A stretch of 64,000 bases of DNA from a virus. The stretch lies in the IMG/VR virus record IMGVR_UViG_3300033183_000299, positions 62,001-126,000 of that record; one strand, written 5' to 3'. The position numbers were made by a program, and so were the translations under genes. The notes beneath the pieces were generated by a model that saw nothing but the letters and a program-made list of their open reading frames with translations, was not told the DNA's origin and did no database searches. Below are positions 49,194 to 57,045 of the stretch, piece after piece (positions within the stretch are counted from its first letter, which is position 1; each line of letters starts with the position of its first letter).

Positions 49194-50263
49194 TACTCAT
49201 CGATTCCTGGTCCGGTTAGCTCATACATGTTATCTGCAGGGATGCTCGTAAGGGAAGCGAGAATATCAATTTGAACATCCGCCCCATCAGCATAGATGTG
49301 AAGTTTTTTGAATTTTCCGTTAAATTCAAAAACATCTTTGCCCACTAATGAGATAGTATTGTTGAAGGTTGCGGAGTTGGATTGAACGAACCATCCTTCC
49401 TTGGAATCGACAAAAGATGCGTCTGTTGAGCCGTTATTGTTCAAAGTCAAGTTTGCTATCCCAACTCTGTCTTGAATGGTGGTTATTGTATCCACCCCAT
49501 TTGAATCTATAAAGTCTCCAACACCAACTCCGTCTTCAATTGCCCACCAATGTAGAAGATTCGCCAAAGCAGAGTGGCTTCTTGGATCAAGATAATTTCC
49601 TTCATTTAGTAATTCTATGACCTCTTGTTCGCTCAAGCTTTTATTCCAAAAAGAAATGGAATCATATGGGCCATCAAAGACACCTGCACTAACATTTGAA
49701 AAACGTAGCTCTCTGATACCATTAGACCTACTATTTGCTTGATTTACGACAGCTACACCGTCAACAAAAATTTTAAAAATTCCGGATGAGTTATCGTATT
49801 GATATGTAAAGTGATGCCACTCATCAAAAGAGAAGTTTTCCACACTAGCGCTTATCGAAGTTCCACCAGTATTAGATTGGTTTATTTCCAAAGAGTCTCC
49901 ATTCTTGTTTAAGTATAGAAAATCGTTCGCATACCCACACTGCAATACAGATACTTGACTAGTTGTAAGATTACCCGTATACATCCAAAAGGATACGGTA
50001 AATGTTGTATGAGTCACACCTACATTTGTACGATACCAATCATCTGGTTCAATATCTATTGCCCTAGAGCGTTGCATAAACATATCTCTAAAGCCAAGAT
50101 AAGCCGTACCACTTGTTGACTGTTTTTTAATCCTAATTCCCTTTGAAACGTTGGGAAGCTCAATGATTGCTTGAGTTCCACTTGAGACCGTTAAGGTCTT
50201 CACCCAGGGTCGACCAGATACCTGATATGAGCCAACATTTTGTAAACCAACTGAATAAGCCAT
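49193..50263 (-). CDS. Surface protein with LamG domain inserted in an anchor module (356 aa)
   Basis: 356 residues. The N terminus (YSVGLQNVGSYQVSGRPWV) and C terminus (HIYADGADVQIDILASLTSI, then PADNMYEL) match the corresponding ends of the 136-aa protein directly upstream (YSVGLNHVGAYQVSGRPWI; AVEIYAELTNIPSSRMFDV). Between them, residues ~75-270 are a LamG/concanavalin-like domain (FTVSFWMYTGNL, EWHHFTYQYDN, FKIFVDGVAV). It overlaps both neighbours by one base. A glycan-binding decoration is the likely role. Confidence 0.65.
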   Translation of the reverse strand: MAYSVGLQNVGSYQVSGRPWVKTLTVSSGTQAIIELPNVSKGIRIKKQSTSGTAYLGFRDMFMQRSRAIDIEPDDWYRTNVGVTHTTFTVSFWMYTGNLTTSQVSVLQCGYANDFLYLNKNGDSLEINQSNTGGTSISASVENFSFDEWHHFTYQYDNSSGIFKIFVDGVAVVNQANSRSNGIRELRFSNVSAGVFDGPYDSISFWNKSLSEQEVIELLNEGNYLDPRSHSALANLLHWWAIEDGVGVGDFIDSNGVDTITTIQDRVGIANLTLNNNGSTDASFVDSKEGWFVQSNSATFNNTISLVGKDVFEFNGKFKKLHIYADGADVQIDILASLTSIPADNMYELTGPGIDE

Positions 50264-50673
50264 TAGCTAATCCCCTCTAAACCATCTACATCAAACATTC
50301 TAGATGAGGGAATATTTGTTAGTTCAGCGTATATCTCAACAGCTTCAGTCCCAGAAGCATTTGGAGAGGAAATGAAAACTTCTTTGCACTTTACGTCAAT
50401 TTCTATTTGACCAGAGCCAGACAGGACAATAAAGTTGTTATCAGTTGAGGCACCATCTGAATATCCAAAGCTAGCAGTATATGGAGCAAAATGCACTCTT
50501 ATGTCTACAGTATCGTTTGTGCGAACACTGATGGACTTGGTCACAGATTCAAATTGGAACCTTAGTGACTCATTGGTATCGGTAGGCAATACAGAGCCAC
50601 TGATCCATGGTCGACCAGATACTTGATATGCTCCAACATGATTTAGTCCAACTGAATAGAAATTTGAGCTCAT
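50263..50673 (-). CDS. Short virion surface protein, anchor module only (136 aa)
   Basis: 136 residues starting MSSNFYSVGLNHVGAYQVSG. It is the LamG-free paralogue of the 356-aa protein. CTATTTA (50696-50702) lies 22 nt before its ATG. Beta-rich and without cysteines. Confidence 0.6.
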   Translation of the reverse strand: MSSNFYSVGLNHVGAYQVSGRPWISGSVLPTDTNESLRFQFESVTKSISVRTNDTVDIRVHFAPYTASFGYSDGASTDNNFIVLSGSGQIEIDVKCKEVFISSPNASGTEAVEIYAELTNIPSSRMFDVDGLEGIS

Positions 50674-50694
50674 AATTATTCCTCTCTTTTTGAA

Positions 50695-50898
50695 CTAAAT
50701 AGTTATTTTTTTGTTCTTCTTAAGTCTTGCTCTCCACTTTTTACGAGCAAGCCGCTTTTTCTCAGAGTCGGAAGTAAAGTGTTTTCTATCTCTAGTTTCT
50801 TGGATGATCCCAAGTTTCTTACATTTTTTTGTAAATCTTTTGATGAATCTCTCCATCGTTTCGCCCTTGCGAGGTTTTGCTTTGTAGTTTGTAGACAT
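50695..50898 (-). CDS. Ribosomal protein bS21-like (67 aa)
   Basis: 67 residues from MSTNYKAKPRKGETMERFIK; AAGGG precedes the ATG at 50898. The pattern ETMERFIKRFTKKCKKLGII followed by RDRKHFTSDSEKKRLARKKW matches S21: a helix with F.R..KK, G-I-L/I, then R.R..(F/Y) and a Lys/Arg-rich second helix. bS21 is the ribosomal protein most often found in phages and sits near the mRNA 5' end/anti-Shine-Dalgarno. It could steer host ribosomes to phage mRNA. Cotranscribed with late head genes, 2 nt after the upstream stop. Confidence 0.7.
   Translation of the reverse strand: MSTNYKAKPRKGETMERFIKRFTKKCKKLGIIQETRDRKHFTSDSEKKRLARKKWRARLKKNKKITI
50696..50702 (-). promoter_or_regulatory. Late-promoter-like motif
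   Basis: AACTATTTAGTTCA, 22 nt before the ATG at 50673. It overlaps the last codons of the S21-like gene. Confidence 0.45.
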
Positions 50899-50900
50899 TG

Positions 50901-51326
50901 TTATCCCTTTGCTAGTTTGGACCAAATAGCGGAAGACATTCCGAAAGCAGACAGGTCAACACCGGGATCGTTTGGAGCAACACCATCAAGGGCTTTTGAA
51001 CCATGAGGTGAGCTACCAGACTTACCGCTGTCTCTATTTGTGAGAGGCTGGGTTCCTTCAAAGAGGTCAACACCATTGTAAGCGTCTCGACCAACTGAGT
51101 CCAGCATCCTTCTTCGTCTTTCTTTCATCTTTCGCTCTTGAGCTTCATAATCGACTTGAGGCGCTTGATAGGCAGCAGGTCTTTGTGTCTCGACAATACG
51201 TTGAGATCCCGTGCCTTTGACAACCTCAGAAATGATTCCAGAGAGAACTCCGTCTTCAAAAATAACTTCTTTGATACACTCTTTAATGAGTGGCTTAAGT
51301 GTTTTTTTTAATTGTTCTTTGTTCAT
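50901..51326 (-). CDS. Conserved head-region protein with targeting-like helix (141 aa)
   Basis: 141 residues starting MNKEQLKKTLKPLIKECIKE, another member of the basic N-terminal helix group, here followed by VIFEDGVLSGIISEVVKG. The C-terminal part RDAYNGVDLFEGTQPL and NDPGVDLSAFG is recognisable from conserved marine phage proteins next to the prohead protease, but the role is unknown. Its ATG is directly adjacent to the gp21 stop. Probably a core or vertex component. Confidence 0.55.
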   Translation of the reverse strand: MNKEQLKKTLKPLIKECIKEVIFEDGVLSGIISEVVKGTGSQRIVETQRPAAYQAPQVDYEAQERKMKERRRRMLDSVGRDAYNGVDLFEGTQPLTNRDSGKSGSSPHGSKALDGVAPNDPGVDLSAFGMSSAIWSKLAKG

Positions 51327-51953
51327 TTAGTCTCCAAGAATCTTCTTAAATAGATTGTCTATATTATTTTCTCTTTGTTCTCGCAATCTCATGTTGAATG
51401 ATGAATGGGAACTTTTAGATTTTTGACCGGGATAGACATAGGCATCCGGTGTGGACGGCTCAGATACAATATCAAAGCAAATCAATTGAAAATCTTCTTC
51501 CACCACTGTGCTGCCCATCGACTCTTTCACCGATCCAAGTCCTCGAGATGAAATCCCAAGTTTCACTCCGGCATTGATGAGGTCTTTTAAGATACGTCCA
51601 CTAGGAGTGTCTAAGACCTTGATCTTGCCCATTACATCATTGCCTTCCCACCAACACTCTACAACCATGTGAGAAACGTTTTTAAGGTTGATTACGGAGT
51701 CGTCAGGGTGGTCCAACTCACCTGTTGCTCGATTGTCTTTTACAATCTTCATGTAGTTGTCGATTTCTCGTTTTAAAACTTTTGACGGATAAACTCGTCC
51801 GTTTCCATTTTTCTTATCTGCTGTTTGAATTCTTCCTGTGAGATACACTGCGCCTTCTTGAACGACTTCTTTCTTTTCTCGTTCGGTCAACAGATCAAGG
51901 CACATGCCGTCTGGACATAAGGCGTGGAATTCTCTCAATAATTGTTTTGACAT
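51327..51953 (-). CDS. Prohead core protease (T4 gp21-like)
   Basis: 208 residues. Serine protease of the gp21 type: conserved YPSKVLKREIDNYMKIV, ATGELDHPDD with the catalytic His near 80, KLGISSRGLGSV with the nucleophilic Ser near 134, then VEEDFQLICFDIVSEPSTPDA. The enzyme cleaves core and capsid proteins, mostly after Glu, before DNA packaging. AGGAG precedes the ATG at 51953. Gene order gp20...21...22-23 resembles T4, although here fibres separate 21 from 22. Confidence 0.92.
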   Translation of the reverse strand: MSKQLLREFHALCPDGMCLDLLTEREKKEVVQEGAVYLTGRIQTADKKNGNGRVYPSKVLKREIDNYMKIVKDNRATGELDHPDDSVINLKNVSHMVVECWWEGNDVMGKIKVLDTPSGRILKDLINAGVKLGISSRGLGSVKESMGSTVVEEDFQLICFDIVSEPSTPDAYVYPGQKSKSSHSSFNMRLREQRENNIDNLFKKILGD

Positions 51954-51969
51954 TAGTTGCTCCTAAAAT

Positions 51970-52542
51970 TTATTGACCCGGGAAGAGATCACCCAAATCA
52001 AAACCACCAGATTCGTCGTCGATGTCTCCATCCTTAATTGCACCAGCATCAATAGCGGCGTTCATTGCAGATTGAAATTCCATTCCTCCATCATAGTAGG
52101 GTTCGAATGCATACTCCCCATTGTTGTAACCCCACATATACACGTAAGGTAATTCGCCATCCTCATCTACGCCCAATGCCTCAATGGCTTTGTGCTTTGC
52201 TCGTAGCAAATCATCTAGTGCTTGACGAATCCTGCTATCGGATGGCCACCGTTCCTCGGGGTCGAATCCCCGATATCCACCAGACGGCTGTTCTGGTTCA
52301 GCTAGTGGGGTGCTTGATGTTTTTTTAAATGCATCCAATCTTCCTTGCGTTCTGGCTCTCTCGTACTCTCTCTTTCTTCGTTCTTCCTCTTCGGCTTTAG
52401 CTTTCTTAGACGCTGCCGCCGCTCTTTTGTGCTTGGCCGCGGCTGCAATCCCGAGACCGTAGATTAAAGGATTGGATTCCATAACAACTTCCAATTCTTC
52501 TTTGATAATTCTTTTTAATACTTCTTTTGTGATTTTCACCAT
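51970..52542 (-). CDS. Probable prohead core protein with targeting-like helix (190 aa)
   Basis: 190 residues starting MVKITKEVLKRIIKEELEVV, a basic amphipathic N-terminal helix ending in Glu residues. It continues through an Ala/Lys/Glu-rich helical region (AAAAKHKRAAAASKKAKAEE, about 33-65) like internal core proteins, then an acidic globular C-terminal half (PYVYMWGYNNGEYAFEPYYD). GGAG precedes the ATG at 52542. A packaged internal protein cleaved by gp21 is likely by position; specific function unknown. Confidence 0.5.
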   Translation of the reverse strand: MVKITKEVLKRIIKEELEVVMESNPLIYGLGIAAAAKHKRAAAASKKAKAEEEERRKREYERARTQGRLDAFKKTSSTPLAEPEQPSGGYRGFDPEERWPSDSRIRQALDDLLRAKHKAIEALGVDEDGELPYVYMWGYNNGEYAFEPYYDGGMEFQSAMNAAIDAGAIKDGDIDDESGGFDLGDLFPGQ

Positions 52543-52557
52543 TTTTCTCCATTATTT

Positions 52558-52640
52558 AGAATATGGGTGGAGACTTGCCCCACCCCTGCGGGCGCTACCC
52601 GCGTGATCTAGGATCCGCTGCAACAGCGACGGACAGGTTG
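52558..52640. other. GC-rich structured region between two genes
   Basis: Three GC-rich hairpins in 65 nt: GGGTGG/CCACCC (52565-52585), GCGGG/CCCGC (52588-52602), CGCTG/CAGCG (52616-52628). The base composition is strikingly GC-rich against the AT-rich genome. No U run follows on either strand, so it is not a plain terminator. A 19-codon frame (52652-52593, MSMIKRWVLQPVRRCCSGS) crosses it but has no convincing start site. Confidence 0.5.
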
Positions 52641-52653
52641 TAAAACCCAGCGC

Positions 52654-52983
52654 TTAATCATCGACATGCTCACCCCCTGGTCTCGATGATAGTCTTAAGC
52701 CGAAATCATCGACCAAGACCGAAATTAAATAAGATGTTCCGGCTGAAATACAACCAAGAACAATAGCGTTAATCAAAGAACGCTCATAGCTAAATAGTTC
52801 AGTAAATGGAGAAAGCATCACTAAGACCACCCCAGCCCAAAAACCAGTGCACAAAGGACAATTCCAAAGTGTGTTCCATTTTTTTGTGTAATCTTTTTTT
52901 GGTCTTATGTCCTCAAAGATTTTCCCATAAACAATTATAAAGGTCATGCCGTAAGAGGCAAGAATAAAGTGCATTAAATCCAA
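52654..52983 (-). CDS. DUF1360-like small membrane protein (109 aa)
   Basis: 109 residues with an N-terminal span (MDLMHFILASYGMTFIIVYG), the motif WNCPLCTGFWAGVVLVMLSP and a third span (SLINAIVLGCISAGTSYLIS). The C-P-x-C-x-G-F-W motif is typical of the DUF1360 family of small membrane proteins found in phages and spore-formers. Function unknown. It starts 8 nt after the acetyltransferase-like gene. Confidence 0.7.
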   Translation of the reverse strand: MDLMHFILASYGMTFIIVYGKIFEDIRPKKDYTKKWNTLWNCPLCTGFWAGVVLVMLSPFTELFSYERSLINAIVLGCISAGTSYLISVLVDDFGLRLSSRPGGEHVDD

Positions 52984-52991
52984 TGTTTCTC

Positions 52992-53735
52992 CTACAAGTG
53001 GTCCTTGAAGCTTTCGTTATCTTTTTCTAATAGCTCAGCTACAAACTCTCTTTCTGTTACCCATTGCGTTGGTAATAGCTCTTCCATAAACCTCATATGG
53101 TTTTCTTCATACATAGCCATGGGTGCTTCATAGATCTCTGGGTTCTTATGCATGAAGGCATGGTTCGTTGCATTCTCTTCATCTTCATCGTCAAGATATG
53201 TAGCACAATCATCGTTGGGATCTGGGGTTACACCTTTGTAGTCAAACTCTGTGCTGTTGTAGGGAGCATCTGTTTGGGCCATGCTATACACTTGACTGCT
53301 GGCTTTGAATTGATCCCACTTCTCGATAGCTTCTGGCTGCGTTCCAGCATGCTTGTCTGATGTGAGAGCTGCATTATTTTGCTTAGCAATCAAGAAAGCA
53401 AAACCGTATAGCAACGCTCCATATCCAACTCGTCTATGGTCATCGGAGGTATGAATAGCCTTAACATGCCATGCTGGACCTCGACCATTACCCGAAAGGC
53501 AAGGGCCTTCTTCGCTTAGCTTTTCGATCCAAATAGAACCTATTATTTCCATGTTATCAAATTGGTCTTCAACCTTTTCTCCTACCCCTCTTTTATAAAG
53601 GATGAGTGCGGCCTCTTCACCTGGGGCGATCATTGCTTTTAAGCATACTTGATCTTCTGGGAGCCTTACTCCCCTCTCCTCTTGTTCTCGTAGAAAGCGT
53701 CTCCATCCTTCCACGATAAGCTTGTGTCTATTCAT
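52992..53735 (-). CDS. GNAT acetyltransferase-like protein with targeting-like start (247 aa)
   Basis: 247 residues from MNRHKLIVEGWRRFLREQEE. The ATG at 53735 overlaps the upstream stop; a longer open frame to 53861 lacks a ribosome site. The GNAT core is seen as IIGSIWIEKL, then AWHVKAIHTSDDHRRVGYGALLYGFAFLIA, where RRVGYGA is the acetyl-CoA pyrophosphate loop. TSDKHAGTQPEAIEKWDQF follows. The start resembles T4-type capsid-targeting peptides, so the enzyme may be packaged and injected to modify host targets (inference). Confidence 0.6.
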   Translation of the reverse strand: MNRHKLIVEGWRRFLREQEERGVRLPEDQVCLKAMIAPGEEAALILYKRGVGEKVEDQFDNMEIIGSIWIEKLSEEGPCLSGNGRGPAWHVKAIHTSDDHRRVGYGALLYGFAFLIAKQNNAALTSDKHAGTQPEAIEKWDQFKASSQVYSMAQTDAPYNSTEFDYKGVTPDPNDDCATYLDDEDEENATNHAFMHKNPEIYEAPMAMYEENHMRFMEELLPTQWVTEREFVAELLEKDNESFKDHL

Positions 53736-54312
53736 AAGTGTATCTTCCATATAGGTAGGGACTGAAGAGGTTATGCTGTCTAATTGAGCCCTTCTCTTCT
53801 TCGTGTGGTACTTCTCCAAGCTCTGTTGAATATTCTCCATCTGGTGACAATAGATGATCATCCATCATATCTTCATATCCAGTCCTTCCCGACATCATTG
53901 GCTGTTCTTTTTCCATCCATTCTGATATCTTCATTAAGGTTATCTCAACAGACTTATCACTTTCCATTAGCTTTCCCTCTAGAGACCCATAGATATTCCC
54001 ACCTTGGATAGAATCGTAATTCAAAACTCCACTCTTTCTAAGGTACTCAAGCAATCGAGACTCAGCACCATATACAAGATCAGACATTGTTTCTTTAGCG
54101 AAAGCTACAATCTTTTTTTCATTCTGCTTTATTACAATATCAATATCCTTATGATCCATAATCATCAAGTCGCCATTTAAAGCGGATCTAAGTTTAAGCT
54201 TACCTTCTAGCCTATCTTTCTCAACAATTTCAATTTTAACTCCCTCAGGCTCTTGAGGTACTTCTTCTACTTCTGGTTCTTCTTGATTTGTAATTTTAAT
54301 ATTAATCGGCAT
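53728..54312 (-). CDS. Conserved head-region protein (194 aa)
   Basis: 194 residues starting MPINIKITNQEEPEVEEVPQ with an acidic disordered N terminus, then a segment (KLKLRSALNGDLMIMDHKDIDIV) followed by charged helices and an acidic C-terminal tail (SPDGEYSTELGEVPHEEEKG). Found beside portal and protease genes; likely a prohead core or assembly factor. Overlaps both neighbours (8 and 11 nt). Family not recognised with confidence. Confidence 0.5.
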   Translation of the reverse strand: MPINIKITNQEEPEVEEVPQEPEGVKIEIVEKDRLEGKLKLRSALNGDLMIMDHKDIDIVIKQNEKKIVAFAKETMSDLVYGAESRLLEYLRKSGVLNYDSIQGGNIYGSLEGKLMESDKSVEITLMKISEWMEKEQPMMSGRTGYEDMMDDHLLSPDGEYSTELGEVPHEEEKGSIRQHNLFSPYLYGRYTYE

Positions 54313-55117
54313 TTCGTTTTACCTCCGCTAAAAGATCTTGAATGTAAAACACTTCCTCAACGATGTTGGAATTTAAAGGCTTTGTTGCATAACTGCCTAG
54401 CTTAGACTTAACTTTTTTAAAATTTTCTTTTAATGATTCGTTTTGTGCTCTCGCTATTTCGGCCTCAACGGCTTCTTTGAGGCGACCAATTTCATCATTT
54501 AAGTAAGACTTCAGCCCCAAGCCATTATCTGAGAATGATGTGATGAAGTTGGTCAAAAGATCCTTTTGTTCTTTGAGCAATGAATTCTCATAAGTCTCAT
54601 TGAACCTCTTGACGAACATGTTGAATTCAAGATTATCGATATGCTTCATTTCATTCAAAGTCTCTTCTTTTCTTGATAAAAAGTTGACCATTTTGTTTTC
54701 AAGCATGATTCTTTTTTTCGCATTTAGGTTGTCGTTTTGAAAGAACAGCCCGAGAGTCGCAAGATCCTTATAGTTCGGAACAAAATTTGCAAATGTTTGA
54801 GGTCCAAGAGCTTTGTTTATTTTGTTAATCAACGCTGTTTGTTCGTTGAAGATGCTCTTGCGATCTAACTTGTCAAAGTCAATTTTGCTTTCCTGCAAGA
54901 GTCGTCTCGAGAAATCTTCTTTGGCTTCTTTTGTCTCCATCAAACTACGGTAGATACTAAGCTCTTCCTTAAGAACCTTTCCTTTTGAAAAAAATTCTTT
55001 TAAAAGACCCTTGACTTTTGTTTGTCTTGTTTTGTCTTCTTTGATGACTGCTTTCGTTAATTCACGAATCAAACATTCGTAAAGAAAAGCGGTATTTCTT
55101 TTCTTATTGTGCTTCAT
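54302..55117 (-). CDS. Conserved helical head-region protein (271 aa)
   Basis: 271 residues starting MKHNKKRNTAFLYECLIREL. Almost entirely helical with charged heptads (LLKEFFSKGKVLKEELSIYR; NDEIGRLKEAVEAEIARAQ), consistent with a prohead core or scaffold accessory protein. Overlaps the portal stop by 4 nt. A CTATTTA copy (55182-55176) lies inside the portal gene 58 nt upstream. No enzymatic motif. Confidence 0.55.
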   Translation of the reverse strand: MKHNKKRNTAFLYECLIRELTKAVIKEDKTRQTKVKGLLKEFFSKGKVLKEELSIYRSLMETKEAKEDFSRRLLQESKIDFDKLDRKSIFNEQTALINKINKALGPQTFANFVPNYKDLATLGLFFQNDNLNAKKRIMLENKMVNFLSRKEETLNEMKHIDNLEFNMFVKRFNETYENSLLKEQKDLLTNFITSFSDNGLGLKSYLNDEIGRLKEAVEAEIARAQNESLKENFKKVKSKLGSYATKPLNSNIVEEVFYIQDLLAEVKRNAD

Positions 55118-57042
55118 GCTTTGTCTTCCTTTTTCGTTAATGATTCAATTAGCGTTTTAAGTTCGCTGCTTGTGTTAAATAGTTTCTCTTCTTCAATTTC
55201 ATTTGACTCGTAAATACCGCGGGCAAGAGAGTCCATTCCCCCAAAGCCAACTTTACCAGGAAATGTTGTTCTTGAAGTTGACCCTCGTACTTCTCCACTA
55301 AATGCTTGGTTCTTCATTTGCTTTGAAAAGCCGCCTTTGCGATATGAAGATTTGTGTCTTTTATATGGTCCTCGAGGCTTTGCGTCATCATCACGCTTTG
55401 CTGGTGGTTCTGCTAAAAGATCTCCCTCTTCTCCTCCGGCATCTCCTCCGGTATCTCCGCCAAGGTCGTCACCTAGGTCACCGCCTAAGTCATCTCCGCC
55501 TCCGAGGTCATCTCCCAAATCTCCTCCAAGGTCTCCACCACCGCCAAAGTCTCCGAGACCACCACCGGCATCACCACCGCCTTCTTCTGGTGGTTGACCT
55601 GCAGCCTCTAGTGAAGCCATGAATTTCTTGTCTGAGAACATTTCACGTTGCATACGAAGGTATTCATCCTGAGATAAGCCAAGTAGATTTTCAGAAATCC
55701 AACGACGAGAGAAGTATCCTTCGGTTGCAGCACCAGCAATATCGAATTTGGTCTTCCAGTGCTCTAGCTCTTGCATCTCAGCAATCTTCGATGGGTTATT
55801 GAGCGACAGTTTGAAGTTCAAAAGGTCATCACCGCGATAGCCTAATGTGTATAGATGGACAATTCCGATCTTCTCAAGTTCAGATATCAATACACGTTGT
55901 AATCTTTGAATGGTTCTTGCAAACCTGATATCTTTTTGTGCGAGAGTTGTCTTATCTTCGGTAGCGCCTTCGCCCATTGAGAGATAAGACTGTGGAACTT
56001 TCAGCGCTGAAAATAGTTTGTCTCGAAGATACTTAACGTCTTCGATCTGTGCTGTAAATTGCCCTCCAGGAAGGTTAACGATGTCTGTGGAGCTTTGTCC
56101 GCCTTTAATAGGGATAAAGTAGTCCTCTTCGATGGAAAGTGGATTGTAACGCAAATCTACGCGTCCTGTGGTTGGGTCTACAACTTGGTGACGTTTCATC
56201 TGAGTCATTACTTTCTGCATGTATTGCTCAACGTCTTGAGGAGCAATGCCTCCAACGTCAATCTTGAACACACGTCGCTCTGGAGACCTTGTAATACGAT
56301 AGGCCATCATTGCGTCTTCCAAGAGCGTAAGCTGTCTCCAAATGCGTCTGGAGGGCTCTAAAACGGATGTTCCATAGGGGGCATGCTTATCATTTCCGAG
56401 AACTCTGAAGTGGGCTATTTGCCAATTCTCCAAAGTTAAGCCGGCGTTATTCCATTGAAACTGAACGTAATTAGGATTTGTTGGGTCTTCACCTTCAAGT
56501 CTCTCGACCTCCTGTGGAGGCAATCCGATGCAATTTTGAATTCCTTTGTTTTCATCTAAATCTAAATACAGAAACATGTCTCCATATTTGCACATGGTTC
56601 TAGCCCAACCGAATAGGTTGTGCTCAATATTCATTACATTGAAGTACAAAGAATGAAGAAGATATTTGATTTCATCATTAGGGCAATTAATATGCAACAT
56701 TGGAGTTAGCGCAGAGTGCGTGGTCATCTCGTCTGCATAGATATCGAGAGATGAGGCAATCTCTGGTGTGAATTCCATCTGATCAAAATCAACATATCTC
56801 TCGGAACGATTTCTATTTGAAATCATATTGAGAGTCATAATGTTCATTGGATTATATTCAGTCTTTTTGAACTGCTTTCCAGATGCTGACTTGAAACGCT
56901 TTGCGTATATGTCCAAGTGTCTGCGTCTTAACTGACGACCAGACTGAGTTCTCCTTTGAGTAAGAGGTCCGGAGAACATTCTCGTCAAAGATTTGAATAA
57001 GTCATTTTGATTGTTGTTTGGGTTTCTATCGTTGCGAGCCAT
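55114..57042 (-). CDS. Portal protein (T4 gp20-like)
   Basis: 642 residues. Conserved portal segments: NPMNIMTLNMISNRNRSERY, MEFTPEIASSLDIYADEMTT, PYGTSVLEPSRRIWRQLTLL and YRITRSPERRVFKIDVGGI, KALKVPQSYLSM followed by LAQKDIRFARTIQRLQRVLI. The portal forms the dodecameric gate for packaging and the nucleation point for the prohead. The C-terminal part has a Gly/Asp low-complexity block (GGDLGDDLGGGDDLGG, about 490-545) that is unusual for portals and may be a flexible linker. It starts 3 nt after the terminase stop. Confidence 0.92.
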   Translation of the reverse strand: MARNDRNPNNNQNDLFKSLTRMFSGPLTQRRTQSGRQLRRRHLDIYAKRFKSASGKQFKKTEYNPMNIMTLNMISNRNRSERYVDFDQMEFTPEIASSLDIYADEMTTHSALTPMLHINCPNDEIKYLLHSLYFNVMNIEHNLFGWARTMCKYGDMFLYLDLDENKGIQNCIGLPPQEVERLEGEDPTNPNYVQFQWNNAGLTLENWQIAHFRVLGNDKHAPYGTSVLEPSRRIWRQLTLLEDAMMAYRITRSPERRVFKIDVGGIAPQDVEQYMQKVMTQMKRHQVVDPTTGRVDLRYNPLSIEEDYFIPIKGGQSSTDIVNLPGGQFTAQIEDVKYLRDKLFSALKVPQSYLSMGEGATEDKTTLAQKDIRFARTIQRLQRVLISELEKIGIVHLYTLGYRGDDLLNFKLSLNNPSKIAEMQELEHWKTKFDIAGAATEGYFSRRWISENLLGLSQDEYLRMQREMFSDKKFMASLEAAGQPPEEGGGDAGGGLGDFGGGGDLGGDLGDDLGGGDDLGGDLGDDLGGDTGGDAGGEEGDLLAEPPAKRDDDAKPRGPYKRHKSSYRKGGFSKQMKNQAFSGEVRGSTSRTTFPGKVGFGGMDSLARGIYESNEIEEEKLFNTSSELKTLIESLTKKEDKA

Positions 57043-57045
57043 TTT

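Noticed and set aside
53736-53861. Longer start for the GNAT-like protein
   Set aside because: Overlaps the previous gene by over 130 nt without a ribosome site; MNRHKLIVEGW at 53735 fits coupling and the targeting-like leader.
55302-55622. Plus-strand Pro/His-rich open frame opposite the portal Gly/Asp block
   Set aside because: It is the reverse complement of the low-complexity GGDLGDD repeats; no start signals.
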